DNA of 64,000 bases. Origin: Marinobacter sp. F4216. Lineage in GTDB: Bacteria; Pseudomonadota; Gammaproteobacteria; Pseudomonadales; Oleiphilaceae. Position numbers and translations under genes: made by a program. This document shows positions 1 to 7,538 of this stretch, piece by piece. How positions within the stretch are numbered: the stretch's first letter is position 1; every line of letters starts with the position of its first letter. The stretch is taken from assembly GCF_019931195.1 (NCBI RefSeq), contig NZ_JAIOUO010000007.1, positions 1-64,000 on the forward strand, given 5' to 3'. The notes under the pieces were generated by a model. It was given only the letters and a program-made list of their open reading frames with translations, was not told where the DNA came from and did no database searches.

Positions 1-55
1 TGCGCCGATGGTAGTGTGGCATTGCCCATGCGAGAGTAGGTCATCGTCAGACTCC
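1..55 (+). rRNA. rrf: 5S ribosomal RNA, 3' end only
   Basis: The first ~55 bases match the 3' part of a gammaproteobacterial 5S rRNA. They carry the conserved GATGGTAGTGTGG stretch (7-19), the GCGAGAGTAGG segment (30-40) and a terminal GTCAGACTCC that would pair with the 5' end lying outside the window. A strong intrinsic terminator follows at once, as expected at the end of an rRNA operon read on this strand. The exact 3' end is uncertain by a few bases. Confidence 0.9.
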
Positions 56-62
56 TAATACC

Positions 63-97
63 AAAACCCCCGACAGCGTCGCTGCCGGGGGTTTTTT
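63..97 (+). terminator. Intrinsic terminator of the rRNA operon
   Basis: A GC-rich hairpin pairs CCCCCG plus CAGCG with CGCTG plus CGGGGG around one internal mismatch. AAAA precedes it and TTTTTT follows it. It sits about ten bases after the 5S 3' end. Confidence 0.9.
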
Positions 98-428
98 ATT
101 GCCCGTAGGAAAACCTGTTCGAAAAGAGTTTTTAACTTGTTGGTGGTGGCTGTCTGGTAGGAGGAACCCCGTTTGAGGCTTGATTCCATATAGATGCGGC
201 TCGGAGCAATCGCGCCTGGAAGTGTTGCATCGATCTTTCCCTGTGCCGAGCCTGCGGGTTTCAACCCAGAGGCGTTCCAAGTGCACCGGACATGTAAGTT
301 AAGGGCTACAGGCGGACGGGTCTGACTTCCACGAGGTTCTCCTGATCGCTATTCCATCACTCGGTAATTCAATCAGAAAATACGGCTTGCCGCAGGTATC
401 GGTTGTTCTTGGGAGTCCCGCTTAGGCA
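98..428. other. Intergenic stretch, no gene recognised
   Basis: This 330-base gap lies between the rRNA terminator and the 3' end of the convergent hybrid kinase gene. Short reading frames exist in it, but none has a ribosome binding site or recognisable protein. Read on the minus strand, a short GCGGC/GCCGT hairpin followed by a T-rich stretch at about 377-397 could be a weak terminator for the kinase gene. Nothing else stands out. Confidence 0.5.
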
Positions 429-3400
429 TCAATGTTTCTGCTTGAGCAGTTTGTTAACGAGCGCCCTGAGTGCCGCCGGTTTCACTGGTTTGTAGAGTAC
501 ATGGTAGCCCCGGTCGTTGGCGTCTTCCCGCACTTCGGGAGCCATGTAACCGGTGATCAGGATGCCCGGAATGTCTTGCTGACAATGGTTTCGGATACTG
601 TCCATGGCGTCCAGGCCATTTTTGTTATCGTCCAGCTGGTAATCGGCAAGGATGATTTCCGGTACCCTGTCGCCAAGTTGGTCTAAGGCATCTTCCAGGC
701 TTTCTGCCGCAGTTACATCGCATTGCCAGTTGCCCAGCAACGCCACCATGCCCTGCAATATGGAGGAGTCGTTATCGATACACAGCACCTGCAGACCCTT
801 CAAATTGGAAACCCGGCGTGAGCCCACAATGGAAGCGCTTTTGAGAATGCTGTTTTTTTCCGGTTTGGCCAGGGGTACGGTGATGCCAAACAGGCTGCCG
901 CGGCCTTGCACCGAACGAACGGTCACAGGGTGGTTCAGCATGCCGCTGATGCGTTCGACAATGGCGAGCCCCAATCCCAACCCTTTCTTGTCTCGTCCCT
1001 GCTGGAAACGCCGGAATTCCTCGAAAATATGATTCAACTGGTCTTCGGGTATACCCGGTCCGGTATCCCAAACATCAATCCGGATAAAACCTCGGAGCCG
1101 GCGGCAGCCAAGCAGGATCTTGCCGTGGGGTGTATAGCGGATAGCGTTGGACAGGAAATTCTGAATGACGCGACGCAGTAGTTTGGAGTCGGAACGTACC
1201 CACGCCGAACTGGGAACCACGCGCAGCTCAAGGCCGCGGTCCTTGGCGATGGCCGAGAAATCCGTGGCAAGGTGGCGCAGCATGTCATTGATCGGGAATA
1301 CGGCGATGTCGGCCTCCAGTGCCCCCGCGTCCAGCTTGGAAATATCCAGCAGGGTACTGATGATTTCCTCGGCAGCCCCCAGCGAGCTGTCGATGTGTTC
1401 AACCAATTCGCGGGTTTCGCCATCCGTAGTCTTTCCCGCCAAAGCTGAGGAAAATAGCCGGGCCGCATTGAGCGGCTGCAGGAGGTCGTGGCTGGCCGAC
1501 GCCAGGAAGCGGGTTTTACTCTGATTGGCCTGTTCTGCCACAGACTTGGCCTTGAGCATCTGTTCGTTGATGACCTGCAGCTCCTGGGTCCGCTCCTTCA
1601 CCCGTTGTTCCAGGTAGATGTTGGTTTCCTTCAAGGCCTGTTCCGTGCGGCGCATCGGCGTAATGTCCTGGAACGTGGTAACGTACCCTCCGCCGGGAAT
1701 AGGGCTGCCATCGATCCGCAGGACCGTGCCATCGGGGCGTTGACGCTCAAAAGACATAGCTTTTCCATCACGCATGTTGGCACAGCGCTCGGCAATGATG
1801 TCGTCGATCCGTCGGGCGCCAAGGTTTGCATTGGTCAGGTTGTAGCGCATCAGGTCTTCAATGGGACGACCGGCACGCACAAACCCCTTTGGGTAATTGA
1901 ACAGTTCCAGGTATCGACGATTCCACACCACGAGTTGCTGCTGATGGTTCACCACCGAGACGCCAAGGCTGATGTTTTCGATCGCCGATTGCAGCAGCTC
2001 CCGGCTGAAGGTCATGGCCTGGGAGGCTTCATCGACAATGCTGACGACGTCCTCAATCTGCATGTCACGACCAGTGAGAGTGGATTCCAGTACCACCCTG
2101 GCAGTCGAGGCACCAATGACGGACGCCAGCTGCCGTTCGATGTATTTCATGAGATGGGTGGATGCCGGCCGGTGCGGATTCAGACGGATGGCGTTACGAC
2201 GTTCGTAATTGCGGAAAACGGTTTCTGACCGCTCTTCGCCCATGAATCTATCTGTCAGGGCCTGGAGGTCGGAAATCAGGATCTCGCCCTGCCAGCTTTG
2301 TAGCTGAGGGGTATCGTTTCGGGGTTCCGGGTCGTGGAAAAAGGAGGCAATCTGGATTTTTTCCCGGACACGTTGACGGGTGAGCAGGGACAAGGTGACA
2401 TAGGTGATCACGTTGATCCCCAGGCTCCAGATAATGCCGTGACTTACCTGGTCGACATCCATACCAAACAAGGCAGTGGGGCGCGTCCAGCTGAGACCCC
2501 AGATACCCTGATTTATCAGGGATTCGGAAATCCAGCCAGTGGTTGTCAGTGCAGGTAAAAGCAGGGTGTAACACCACATAAGGAAGCCGAGTGCCAGACC
2601 CCAGACCGCACCTGTGTAGTTGCCCCGACGCCAGATAATGCCTCCGACCAACGCCGGACCGAACTGGGCGGCTGCAGCAAAGGAGAGGAGTCCGAAGGCA
2701 GTGAGGCTGTGATCTTCGCCGGCCATCCGGTAAAAACCATAGGCTGTCAGCAGCACCACGAAAATGGCAATTCGCCGAATACTGAGCAGCAGGAAACTCA
2801 GGTCGGTACGCCGGTTCATCCGGGGCCGGAAGAATTTCAACAGTGCCGGCATCACGATTTCGTTGCTGACCATGGTGGCAATTGCAACGGAGCAAACGAT
2901 GACCATAGCCGCGGCCGCTGAGCCGCCCCCCAGAAACGCCAGGATCGCCAGCCATTCTTCGCCCGCCTGAATCGGAAGCTGCAGGATCAGGATATCGGGA
3001 TTGAACTGTTCACTTCCTGTCGTCAGCAGGCCGGCTGCGGCTATCGGAAGGACAAAGGCACTGGCGATGATCAGGTAAATGGGCATGGCCCAGCGGGCAG
3101 TGCTGAAGTCTCGGTGATCGGCATTTTCCACCACCATCACGTGGAACTGTCGGGGCAGGCAGATAATGGCCAGCATGGCCACGAGTGTTTGGGTGATAAA
3201 GGCCGTCGGGTTAACGTTGTCAGTCGTCAGGACCCCGCCAAGGTTGGCTTCCCGGACCTGATGAAGTAAATCCCCGAAGCCGTTGTAGAGGCCAAAGCCG
3301 ACGAACAGGCCGACCGCCACGAAGGCAATAAGCTTGATAAGGGACTCGAAAGCCACCGCCTGGATCATACCCCGGTGGTGCTCGGTGGACTCGAGGTGTC

Positions 3401-3944
3401 GGGTACCAAACAGTACAGTGAACACCGTCAGTGCCAGGGTGATGTACCAGGCTGAGTCGTTCCAGGCCGAGGAGCCCCAGGGCAGGGGACCGGTGCCGCT
3501 GTCTGACAGTACATTGAAGCCCATGGAGATGGCTTTCAACTGGAGCGCGATGTAGGGAACGCTGCCGACCAGTGCAAATACCGCGATCATGGCGGCGAGC
3601 AGCTGAGACTTGCCGTAGCGTGAGGCAATGAAATCGGCAATCGAGGTGCTGTTGCTGCGTTTGCTGATGTAGATGATTCGGCGCAGCAGGGGAGCGCCGA
3701 ACACAAACACCAGCAGGGGGCCGAGATAGATGGGCAGGAACGCCAGGCCTTCCTGGGTTGCCCGGCCAACGGCACCGTAGAAGGTCCAGGATGTGAAGTA
3801 AACCGCCAGTGACAGGGCGTAGATCTGAGTTCGTGTCACCCTGCGCCGGTACAGCCCTGCCCGTTTGTCGCCGGCCCAGGCGATGACAAACAGGAGCGAA
3901 ATGTAGGCGATGGAAATCAGTGCCAGTAGCCAGGGGCTAAACAT
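429..3944 (-). CDS. CrbS/MxtR-like hybrid sensor kinase with SSS-type N-terminal domain
   Basis: This 1171-residue hybrid histidine kinase is probably the membrane sensor controlling acetate utilisation. Residues ~1-530 form a multi-helix domain of the sodium/solute symporter type. A PAS domain follows at ~650-770, then a coiled coil, then a HisKA domain whose H-box ASHDLLQPLN carries His819. The HATPase domain shows the N-box NFLSNAIRY, DTGPGIP and GLGLGLAIV. The C-terminal receiver domain has its phospho-acceptor Asp1101 in ILADYQLDD. The architecture and H-box match CrbS of Vibrio and MxtR of Pseudomonas, which work with a NarL-type regulator (CrbR/ErdR) to control acs and acetate uptake. 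No such regulator is in the window. The gene is last in a minus-strand cluster with a symporter, 44 bases after a small membrane-protein gene. The ligand is inferred, not seen. Confidence 0.85.
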   Translation of the reverse strand: MFSPWLLALISIAYISLLFVIAWAGDKRAGLYRRRVTRTQIYALSLAVYFTSWTFYGAVGRATQEGLAFLPIYLGPLLVFVFGAPLLRRIIYISKRSNSTSIADFIASRYGKSQLLAAMIAVFALVGSVPYIALQLKAISMGFNVLSDSGTGPLPWGSSAWNDSAWYITLALTVFTVLFGTRHLESTEHHRGMIQAVAFESLIKLIAFVAVGLFVGFGLYNGFGDLLHQVREANLGGVLTTDNVNPTAFITQTLVAMLAIICLPRQFHVMVVENADHRDFSTARWAMPIYLIIASAFVLPIAAAGLLTTGSEQFNPDILILQLPIQAGEEWLAILAFLGGGSAAAAMVIVCSVAIATMVSNEIVMPALLKFFRPRMNRRTDLSFLLLSIRRIAIFVVLLTAYGFYRMAGEDHSLTAFGLLSFAAAAQFGPALVGGIIWRRGNYTGAVWGLALGFLMWCYTLLLPALTTTGWISESLINQGIWGLSWTRPTALFGMDVDQVSHGIIWSLGINVITYVTLSLLTRQRVREKIQIASFFHDPEPRNDTPQLQSWQGEILISDLQALTDRFMGEERSETVFRNYERRNAIRLNPHRPASTHLMKYIERQLASVIGASTARVVLESTLTGRDMQIEDVVSIVDEASQAMTFSRELLQSAIENISLGVSVVNHQQQLVVWNRRYLELFNYPKGFVRAGRPIEDLMRYNLTNANLGARRIDDIIAERCANMRDGKAMSFERQRPDGTVLRIDGSPIPGGGYVTTFQDITPMRRTEQALKETNIYLEQRVKERTQELQVINEQMLKAKSVAEQANQSKTRFLASASHDLLQPLNAARLFSSALAGKTTDGETRELVEHIDSSLGAAEEIISTLLDISKLDAGALEADIAVFPINDMLRHLATDFSAIAKDRGLELRVVPSSAWVRSDSKLLRRVIQNFLSNAIRYTPHGKILLGCRRLRGFIRIDVWDTGPGIPEDQLNHIFEEFRRFQQGRDKKGLGLGLAIVERISGMLNHPVTVRSVQGRGSLFGITVPLAKPEKNSILKSASIVGSRRVSNLKGLQVLCIDNDSSILQGMVALLGNWQCDVTAAESLEDALDQLGDRVPEIILADYQLDDNKNGLDAMDSIRNHCQQDIPGILITGYMAPEVREDANDRGYHVLYKPVKPAALRALVNKLLKQKH

Positions 3945-3988
3945 GTTGGGACAACTCCGTCAGGGCCAGGCGATTCACTCCCAAGGGA

Positions 3989-4495
3989 TTAGCTGGTGCA
4001 AATAGTGTTTAACAGAGTGTCTGAGTTACCCAGCACTTTCAGGTTATCGACGCGGGGTTGTCCGTCTGATCCGAGGGGAACCAGTTCCCGGGTCTGGCAG
4101 TTAAGCAGGTGAATGCGGTGGGAAACGGCATCGGACAGCTTCTGTTCGAACCGATAGAGGGTAAAGCTCACCACTTGGGGATTGCCGGTTTCACGACTGA
4201 TGCTATCGGTATCGACGATGGAGAATGCGTTGACGTAGGGGAATGCAAAGGTCCAGGGACGCCAGACCATGCCATCACTTTCGGTGTCGACAATGACGGC
4301 TTCATCGGGTAACAGCTGCTTCTTGTGGTCGTACCAGGTGTATTCGCCATGAATCAGATAGGCCAGCATGCCGGCACCGGCAAATACCGGGATCAGCCAT
4401 TTTGGCGCTTTGTTGCGGGTGGTGGCACGGATGCCAAGTGCAATGCCGGCGGCGCCAAGGCCGCAAAATACTGTGGCGACAAACGTCCAGAACAT
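3989..4495 (-). CDS. Unknown small membrane protein between symporter and sensor kinase
   Basis: I do not recognise a named family for this 168-residue protein. Two hydrophobic segments (about residues 3-22 and 34-46) come first, followed by a ~115-residue polar domain with YDHKKQLLPDEAVIVDTESDGMVW near its start and two late cysteines (CQT, ICT). The polar part is probably periplasmic, by inference. A good Shine-Dalgarno GAGGAAG sits 7 bases before the ATG. Directly upstream is the terminator-like hairpin that ends the symporter gene, so expression probably depends on read-through. Its place between a symporter and a CrbS-like kinase suggests an accessory role in transport or sensing, which is guilt by association only. 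Confidence 0.7.
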   Translation of the reverse strand: MFWTFVATVFCGLGAAGIALGIRATTRNKAPKWLIPVFAGAGMLAYLIHGEYTWYDHKKQLLPDEAVIVDTESDGMVWRPWTFAFPYVNAFSIVDTDSISRETGNPQVVSFTLYRFEQKLSDAVSHRIHLLNCQTRELVPLGSDGQPRVDNLKVLGNSDTLLNTICTS

Positions 4496-4509
4496 ATTTT
4501 TACTTCCTC

Positions 4510-4545
4510 AAAAATAGATGGGCTTCCTCGTTGAGGAAGCCCATC
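4510..4545 (-). terminator. Hairpin with U-tract after the symporter gene (terminator or attenuator)
   Basis: On the minus strand GATGGGCTTCCTC pairs perfectly over 13 bases with GAGGAAGCCCATC across a 3-base loop. TATTTTT follows. It lies between the symporter stop (4582) and the next start (4495). The Shine-Dalgarno of the next gene (GAGGAAG, 4503-4509) repeats the sequence of the 3' arm, so the 5' arm could pair with either copy. Confidence 0.8.
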
Positions 4546-4581
4546 CAGTCCAACTCACTGAGTCAATGAGATGGGTGGTGC

Positions 4582-6348
4582 TTAGTGATCCTGGGCCTGG
4601 CCTGCGCCGCGCGGATAGCGAACGCTTTCTACCAGTTCCTGAATCTCAACCGGCGGTTCCTCGGTCGCATTCGACACAAGGAAGGCTACCGTAAAGTTGA
4701 CGATGGCACCAACTGCACCGATGGACAGCGGTGAAATGCCCAGCACCCAGTTTTCCGGAGTATCCGGCAGGTTGTTGGTGCCTGGGATGAACAGCCAGCC
4801 CTTGTACACGAAGATGTACGTCAGGGTGAAGCCCAGACCAGTCAGCATACCGGCAATGGCGCCAGTATTGTTCACCCGCTTGGAGAAGATACCCATCATC
4901 AGGGCAGGGAACAGGGACGCCGCAGCGATACCGAACGCCAGTGCGACCACCTGCGCCGCGAAGCCCGGTGGGTTAGCGCCAAGCCAGGTGGCCACCACGA
5001 TGGCTACCGCCATGGAGATCCGTGCAGCCATCAGCTCTCCCTTCTCGGTAATCTTCGGGTTGATGGCACCTTTGATAAGGTCGTGGCTCACCGCCGAGGA
5101 TATCGCCAGCAGCAGACCCGCTGCTGTGGACAAGGCTGCAGCCAGACCACCGGCGGCAATCAGGCCGATAACCCAGCCCGGAAGGTTGGCGATTTCCGGG
5201 TTGGCCAGTACCAGGATGTCCCGGTTGACCACCAGCTCGTTGCCCTTCCAGCCGCGGGCGTTGGCCTCGGCTTCGAAGGCAGGAGATTCGTTATACAGCT
5301 GAATGCGACCGTCTTCGTTCTTGTCGGTGAACTGAATCAGGCCGGTGACTTCCCACTCCCGGATCCAGTTCGGGCGATCTTCATACTGAATCGCTTCCGC
5401 TGACGTTCCATCCGGATAGATGGTGGTCATCAGATTCAGACGAGCCATAGAAGCAACGGCCGGCGCTGTCAGGTACAGGATGGCGATGAACACCAGGGCC
5501 CAGCCTGCTGACCAGCGAGCATCAGCCACCTTCGGTACGGTGAAGAACCGGATGATAACGTGGGGCAGGCCGGCAGTACCGATCATCAGGGACAGGGTAA
5601 ACAGTACCATGTTCAGCTTGTTGTCCACGTCGGCGGTGTATTCGTTGAAGCCAAGATCGGTGATCACTTCGTTGAGCTTGGTCAGCAGCGGAACGCCAGA
5701 GTCCACGTGAGTTGAGAACAGGCCGATCGCCGGGAGGGCTGTGTCAGTCAGCTGCAGAGAGATGAACACCGCAGGAATGGTGTAGGCAATAATCAGAACG
5801 CAGTACTGGGCAACCTGGGTGTAGGTAATGCCCTTCATGCCACCAAGAACGGCGTAGATGAAGACCACGATCGCGGCAATCATCAGGCCCATGGTGGAAT
5901 CCACTTCCAGGAAGCGGGAGAAGGCTACACCGGCACCGGCCATCTGACCGATAACGTAGGTAACGGAAGCCACAATCAGACAGACGACCGCTACCAGGCG
6001 GGCATTCTTGCTGTAGAAACGGTCGCCGATGAACTCAGGAACCGTGAACTTGCCGAACTTCCGCAGGTACGGGGCCAGCAGCATCGCCAGCAGAACGTAA
6101 CCGCCGGTCCAGCCCATCAGGAAGGTGGAGTTGGCGTATCCACCGGCGGCAATCAGGCCCGCCATGGAGATAAAGGATGCCGCGGACATCCAGTCAGCAC
6201 CGATGGCCATACCATTGGTGACGGGGTGGACCCCACCGCCGGCCACGTAGAAATCCTTGGTGGTACCGGCCTTGGCCCAGATAGCAATCAGGATGTACAG
6301 GAGGAATGACCCCCCAACGAACATTATGTTGATGGCAAACTGACTCAT
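4582..6348 (-). CDS. Sodium:solute symporter, VC_2705-type large subunit (ActP-like)
   Basis: This 588-residue multi-spanning inner-membrane transporter belongs to the SSS/SLC5 family. It is probably a sodium-coupled importer of acetate or a related short-chain acid. Helix motifs are typical: GADWMSAASFISMAG near residue 52, MGWTGGYVLL, and GLAAALSTAAGLLLAISSAVSHD in the second half. The large form differs from classic ActP by a soluble insertion at ~310-385, and a loop with D342, N344, D346, G347 and I349 there resembles an EF-hand calcium loop. It starts 6 bases after the DUF4212 gene, the partner subunit in this subfamily, and a strong hairpin follows its stop. Substrate specificity is inferred from the neighbouring CrbS-like kinase. 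Confidence 0.88.
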   Translation of the reverse strand: MSQFAINIMFVGGSFLLYILIAIWAKAGTTKDFYVAGGGVHPVTNGMAIGADWMSAASFISMAGLIAAGGYANSTFLMGWTGGYVLLAMLLAPYLRKFGKFTVPEFIGDRFYSKNARLVAVVCLIVASVTYVIGQMAGAGVAFSRFLEVDSTMGLMIAAIVVFIYAVLGGMKGITYTQVAQYCVLIIAYTIPAVFISLQLTDTALPAIGLFSTHVDSGVPLLTKLNEVITDLGFNEYTADVDNKLNMVLFTLSLMIGTAGLPHVIIRFFTVPKVADARWSAGWALVFIAILYLTAPAVASMARLNLMTTIYPDGTSAEAIQYEDRPNWIREWEVTGLIQFTDKNEDGRIQLYNESPAFEAEANARGWKGNELVVNRDILVLANPEIANLPGWVIGLIAAGGLAAALSTAAGLLLAISSAVSHDLIKGAINPKITEKGELMAARISMAVAIVVATWLGANPPGFAAQVVALAFGIAAASLFPALMMGIFSKRVNNTGAIAGMLTGLGFTLTYIFVYKGWLFIPGTNNLPDTPENWVLGISPLSIGAVGAIVNFTVAFLVSNATEEPPVEIQELVESVRYPRGAGQAQDH

Positions 6349-6354
6349 TGGTTC

Positions 6355-6618
6355 TTACTCCTCGTGTACACCGAATTTTTCGTCGATCTTGTTCATGCGC
6401 CAGGCGTAGTGAAAAATCAGGGCAATGAATGTGAGGATGGAGCCTTGCTGGGCGAACCAGAAACCAAGGTCAGTGCCGCCGACGGGAATTCCCGCGAGCA
6501 TGGGACGTAAAAGAATGGCGAAGCCATAGGAAACCAGGGCCCAGACGACCAGGCTCCCGACAATCAGGCGGAGATTCGCCTTCCAGTAGTTTTCAGCATC
6601 GTAGCTATGACCAGACAT
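6355..6618 (-). CDS. DUF4212 small subunit of the sodium:solute symporter
   Basis: This 87-residue membrane protein has two hydrophobic helices (about 16-34 and 52-70) and the family features ENYWKANLRLI near the N-terminus and GFWFAQQGSI before helix 2. DUF4212 proteins are encoded just upstream of VC_2705-type symporters and are thought to be their small subunit, as here with 6 bases between the genes. AGGAG lies about 9 bases before the ATG. A likely promoter for the pair lies about 100 bases upstream. Confidence 0.88.
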   Translation of the reverse strand: MSGHSYDAENYWKANLRLIVGSLVVWALVSYGFAILLRPMLAGIPVGGTDLGFWFAQQGSILTFIALIFHYAWRMNKIDEKFGVHEE

Positions 6619-6713
6619 AGGATCGCTCCTCGCTTTGTTGTTGTTTAAATACAGGGTGTTGCTAGTCGATATTCCGTGTTGCGATGTTGATATTTATATA
6701 GTCGTTTTTCTAC

Positions 6714-6742
6714 TTATTATCCTGCCTGACTTTACCCTTCAA
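6714..6742 (-). promoter_or_regulatory. Probable sigma-70 promoter of the symporter operon
   Basis: On the minus strand TTGAAG (6737-6742) and TAATAA (6714-6719) are separated by 17 bases. They lie about 95-125 bases upstream of the DUF4212 start, inside the only sizeable gap of the cluster (6619-6813). The surrounding A/T-rich leader could hold activator sites. This is motif matching only. Confidence 0.45.
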
Positions 6743-6813
6743 ACCATTTATAGGTATTGGCAAAAGGTCTAACAGTCAGTAAGTTGCGAGCGGTATTGCC
6801 GGTGAGATCCACG

Positions 6814-7521
6814 CTAGAACCGGTGCATGTTCTGTAGCCGACGATGATACTGAAGTTTGGTGTTGAGCTGCTCAACGGTTTTTACGCCGTCCTTAATGGC
6901 TTTGTTTATGGCAATCAGTGTCAGCTCGGCTGTGGCCATGGCGTCCGCGGCAGCATGATGGCGGGTGCTGAACTCCAGACCAAAGTGTTCTGCCCAGTGA
7001 TCCAGCCCCTTACCACCGGGCTTGATATCCGGGAACAGGGCCGGTAATAGATCCGCTGCATCCATCCAAAGGTGATTGCGTGTATAGCCGATCTGAAGCT
7101 TGAGGGCCTTCTCCAGGAACTTCTGATCGAAGGCGGAGTGGTAGGCCAGGATGGGGTCGCCATTCATCCACTCCAGAAGGTACAAAAGGGCATCCTGGGT
7201 TTCGTGTCCGTGGGTGAGGGCTTCGTTGCCTATGCCATGGATCAGAACAGTTTCGTCGATATTCAGTTCCGGCCTGCGCAAGATCAGGTCGAACTGGTCG
7301 TCCAGGTGAATGACACCGCCCTGGATAGCCACGGCACCGATGGCTATCACTTCGTCCCTGGCGGGGTTCAGGCCGGTGGTTTCCAGATCCAGGATGATCA
7401 GCCGGCAGTCGTCGAGCAACAAATTGCCCGACGTTTTGGGTTCTGGCAGGTTACTGAAGTCATGTTCGCCGATCTGCCGACCTTTACGCCGTTCAATCCA
7501 CTGCCTGATCCGCTCCAGCAT
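6814..7521 (-). CDS. DEDDh 3'-5' exonuclease (PolC/DnaQ-like)
   Basis: This 235-residue exonuclease has the RNase T/DnaQ fold. Exo I is ILDLETTGLNP (catalytic D and E, around residue 45), Exo II includes the AYHSAFDQKFLEK stretch, and Exo III is the late HHAAADAMATAEL. The substrate could be DNA or RNA and cannot be told from sequence. It begins 17 bases after the stop of the cNMP/CBS/DUF294 protein gene, so the two are probably co-transcribed. This exonuclease-DUF294 pair recurs beside acetate-type symporters in other gammaproteobacteria, which suggests a regulatory link. Confidence 0.85.
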   Translation of the reverse strand: MLERIRQWIERRKGRQIGEHDFSNLPEPKTSGNLLLDDCRLIILDLETTGLNPARDEVIAIGAVAIQGGVIHLDDQFDLILRRPELNIDETVLIHGIGNEALTHGHETQDALLYLLEWMNGDPILAYHSAFDQKFLEKALKLQIGYTRNHLWMDAADLLPALFPDIKPGGKGLDHWAEHFGLEFSTRHHAAADAMATAELTLIAINKAIKDGVKTVEQLNTKLQYHRRLQNMHRF

Positions 7522-7538
7522 GGTTGCCTGTTCCTTGC

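Noticed and set aside
47..286. Short minus-strand frames next to the 5S rRNA
   Set aside because: They overlap the rRNA terminator hairpin and have no ribosome site or recognisable protein.
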